Part shown: positions 5,996 to 8,021 of the stretch, one piece after another
Position numbering within the stretch: the stretch's first letter is position 1
Layout: each line of letters starts with the position of its first letter
Origin: an uncultured Eggerthellaceae bacterium
Lineage (GTDB): Bacteria; Actinomycetota; Coriobacteriia; Coriobacteriales; Eggerthellaceae
DNA length: 8,021 nucleotides
Direction: 5' to 3'
Assembly (NCBI GenBank): GCA_934670115.1
Contig: CAKUOV010000067.1
Coordinates: 1 to 8,021 of the forward strand
Position numbers and translations under genes: made by a program
Notes under the pieces: model-generated
Seen by the model: only the letters and a program-made list of their open reading frames with translations
Databases searched by the model: none
Told to the model about the DNA's origin: nothing

Positions 5996-7819
5996 GTGAA
6001 ACAAGAAAACATTCGTAACGTGGCAATTATCGCACACGTTGACCACGGTAAAACCACGATGGTTGACCAGCTGTTGAAGGCTGCCCATGTGTTCCGTGCA
6101 AACCAGCAGGTGGAAGACCGCGTGCTGGACAGCAACGATCAGGAACGCGAGCGCGGCATCACCATTCTTTCCAAGAACATTTCCATTAATTACAAGGGCG
6201 TGAAGATTAACGTCATTGACACGCCGGGCCACGCCGACTTCGGTGGCGAAGTCGAGCGCGTTTTGAATATGGCCGATGGCGCTCTGTTGATTGTTGACGC
6301 TTACGAAGGCCCCAAGCCGCAGACGCGTTTCGTGTTGAGCCATGCGCTTGCGAACAACTTGCGCATTGTGGTGGTGGTGAACAAAATCGACCGCCCCAAC
6401 GCCGACCCGGATTCCGCAATTGATAAGGTGTTCGAGCTCATGATGGAGCTGGGCGCTACCGATGAGCAGCTGGACTTCCCCGTGATTTATGCATCCGCTG
6501 TGAACGGTTATTCTCGCTACGATTACAACGACGGCAACATGGATATGATTCCGCTGCTGGATACCATCCTGAAAGAGATTCCCTGCCCCGATGTTGATCT
6601 TGAGGGTCCGGTGGCGTTGCAAATTTGCACGGTTGATCACAGCAGCTACGAAGGCCGCATTGGCGTTGGTCGTTTGCATAGCGGCATTCTGCATGAAAAA
6701 GAGCAGGTCCTGGTTGTAAAGAACGATGGTTCAGGCAGCTACAACGCAACCATTCGCAAGGTTCACGTTTTTGAGAACCTGGGCAAAACGGAAGTTCTTC
6801 AAGCAGAAGCAGGCGACATTGTTGCCGTTATCGGCATTGAAGATGCTGATATTGGCGATATCATCACCGACCGCGAAAATCCCGTTGGGCTTGCGCCGAT
6901 TTCCGTGGAAGAACCCACCATGTCCATTGTGTTTGAGGCTTCTACCAGCCCCTTGGTTGGTCGCGAAGGCGAAATTGTGGGCGCGCGCCAGTTGAACGAG
7001 CGTCTGATGCGCGAAAAGGAAAGCAACATTTCTATGCGCATTACGCAGCTTGATGAAGGTTCGGGTGTTGAAGTTGCAGGTCGTGGCGTTTTGCATCTGT
7101 CTGTTCTGATGGAAACCATGCGTCGCGAGGGCTTTGAATTCCAGGTTGGTCGTCCGCAGGTTGTCTATAAGACGGCAGCAGACGGAACGAAACTTGAGCC
7201 TATCGAAGAGGCAACGGTGGATGTTCCCAACGATTACGCTGGTAAGGCTATTGAAGTTATGGGCAATGCGGGCGGTATCATGGAGGATATGTCTTCCGAT
7301 GACGCCATGACGCACCTTACGTTCAAGATTCCTTCTCGTGGCACCATGGGTCTGAAGACGCGTATTCTGAATGCAACGCACGGTGAAGCGCAGCTGTTCC
7401 ATCACTTCTTCGAGTACGGCCCCTACACGGGTGAAATGCCTGGTCGTAAGAATGGTTCCATGATTTCCATGAGTACGGGCAAGGCGGTTGCTTACGCTCT
7501 TGATACGCTGCAGCAGCGCGGCCGCATGTTCGTGGCGCCGGGCGATCCTTGCTACGAAGGCATGCTGGTGGGTGAGAACGCGCACGAATCGGACATGGTG
7601 GTGAACGTGGAGAAAGCGAAGCAGCTGGGCAATCAGCGTTCTTCGACTGCCGACAAGGCTATCCAGCTCACGCCGCCGATTGTATTTACGTTGGAAGAAG
7701 CGCTTGAGTACATTCAGGATGATGAGCTGGTGGAAGTCACGCCGAAGAGCATCCGCATGCGCAAGCGCTTGCTGTCTGCGGTTGACCGCAAGAAGCAGGC
7801 GAACGGCAAGCTGCAGTAA
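5996..7819 (+). CDS. typA: Ribosome-associated translational GTPase TypA/BipA
   Basis: This encodes a 607-residue GTPase of the TypA/BipA family, related to EF-G and LepA, which binds the 70S ribosome and aids 50S subunit assembly and growth under stress or cold. The GTPase motifs are complete: G1 AHVDHGKT (13-20), G2 RGIT (53-56), G3 DTPGHAD (75-81), G4 NKID (129-132) and G5 SA (167-168). The beta-barrel domain, the EF-G-like domains and the TypA-specific C-terminal domain follow, and the length is normal for the family. I prefer GTG 5996 because TGGAG (5985-5989) lies six bases upstream and homologues usually start a few residues before the RN(V/I)AIIAHVDHGKT motif. An in-frame ATG at 5984 would add four residues (MEHR) but has only a weak, distant AGG. 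The gene appears monocistronic, with a terminator at 7906-7943. Confidence 0.96.
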   Translation: MKQENIRNVAIIAHVDHGKTTMVDQLLKAAHVFRANQQVEDRVLDSNDQERERGITILSKNISINYKGVKINVIDTPGHADFGGEVERVLNMADGALLIVDAYEGPKPQTRFVLSHALANNLRIVVVVNKIDRPNADPDSAIDKVFELMMELGATDEQLDFPVIYASAVNGYSRYDYNDGNMDMIPLLDTILKEIPCPDVDLEGPVALQICTVDHSSYEGRIGVGRLHSGILHEKEQVLVVKNDGSGSYNATIRKVHVFENLGKTEVLQAEAGDIVAVIGIEDADIGDIITDRENPVGLAPISVEEPTMSIVFEASTSPLVGREGEIVGARQLNERLMREKESNISMRITQLDEGSGVEVAGRGVLHLSVLMETMRREGFEFQVGRPQVVYKTAADGTKLEPIEEATVDVPNDYAGKAIEVMGNAGGIMEDMSSDDAMTHLTFKIPSRGTMGLKTRILNATHGEAQLFHHFFEYGPYTGEMPGRKNGSMISMSTGKAVAYALDTLQQRGRMFVAPGDPCYEGMLVGENAHESDMVVNVEKAKQLGNQRSSTADKAIQLTPPIVFTLEEALEYIQDDELVEVTPKSIRMRKRLLSAVDRKKQANGKLQ

Positions 7820-7905
7820 GCGCATAGCTGCTGGTCGGGGTACGGTTTTGCGGGCGCTGCTTGATTACTGCGCTGGCGCGCGCCGCGAACAAGAGAAGCA
7901 ACTCG

Positions 7906-7943
7906 AAAAGGGGACGATGCTGAAAAGTGCCGTCCCCTTTTTT
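7906..7943 (+). terminator. Rho-independent terminator downstream of typA
   Basis: AAAAGGGGACG (7906-7916) pairs perfectly with CGTCCCCTTTT (7931-7941), and the T run extends to 7943. The loop is 14 bases. It lies 86 bases after the typA stop codon and directly precedes the putative group II intron 5' end. Confidence 0.9.
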
Positions 7944-7946
7944 GTG

Positions 7947-8021
7947 GTGTGCCGAGCATGGCACGTTTCTAACGGGTGAAAGTCCCGAGCACGCCCTCAT
8001 AGCGGGAAGTGCATAGCCAAG
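7947..8021 (+). mobile_element. Group II intron, 5' end (domain I start; continues beyond window)
   Basis: The sequence starts with GTGTG (7947-7951), which fits the conserved GUGYG 5' end of group II introns. A tight series of helices follows: GTGCC (7949-7953) with GGCAC (7960-7964); CGGG (7973-7976) with CCCG (7984-7987) around a TGAAAGT loop; and GCAC (7989-7992) with GTGC (8009-8012), enclosing CCC (7994-7996) with GGG (8004-8006). From memory, the GTGAAAGTCCC block and the later ATAGCCAAG are typical of the first domain of bacterial reverse-transcriptase-encoding group II introns. Such elements are self-splicing ribozymes that move by retrohoming. The insertion point is five bases past the typA terminator stem, which resembles the target preference of class C introns. 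Only about 75 bases are visible, so the class, the reverse transcriptase and whether the element is intact remain unknown. Confidence 0.72.

Noticed and set aside
6731..7825. Minus-strand open frame of 364 codons opposite typA
   Set aside because: It is a shadow of the highly conserved typA coding sequence, with no ribosome site or domain.
1..8021. CRISPR arrays, tRNA or rRNA genes, toxin-antitoxin or phage-defence genes
   Set aside because: I saw no regularly spaced repeats, cloverleaf sequences or relevant protein families; the coding content is transport, amino acid metabolism and translation.

Overview
The window carries five protein-coding genes plus one cut by the left edge. All look like bacterial chromosomal genes of moderate GC content. 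Clear Shine-Dalgarno sites, GC-rich terminators and the protein style suggest an anaerobic actinobacterium, possibly a Coriobacteriia/Eggerthellales member. That placement rests on general impression and codon style, not on a database match.

Left part (1-2507): the 3' end of one APC-superfamily amino acid permease gene (1-615) and a complete tandem paralogue (961-2457). The two share about 86% protein identity over the 204 residues that can be compared, with 77 perfectly identical bases at the start of the overlap. Each is followed by a closely similar hairpin terminator. The 345-base gap between them holds three copies of CTTTACC and an imperfect inverted repeat, which together look like a regulated promoter.

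Middle (2508-4541): a probable two-gene operon of a proline iminopeptidase-type alpha/beta hydrolase (2592-3506) and an acetamidase/formamidase family protein (3547-4431). It ends at a strong 15-bp hairpin, which also serves the convergent gene on the other side. Next to two amino acid permeases, this could be a small uptake-and-hydrolysis module for amino acid or peptide amides; the substrate cannot be read from the sequence.

Right part (4630-8021): a minus-strand PLP-dependent threonine aldolase/beta-eliminating lyase (4630-5664) is divergently arranged with the translational GTPase gene typA/bipA (5996-7819; GTG start preferred). After typA comes an 11-bp hairpin terminator. Five bases past its stem, at 7947, a sequence with the 5'-end hallmarks of a group II intron begins and runs off the window. 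This suggests a terminator-associated retroelement.

I found no CRISPR array, tRNA, rRNA, defence system or clearly undescribed multi-gene system. The most noteworthy items are the intron edge, the repeat-bearing control region and the tandem permease duplication.
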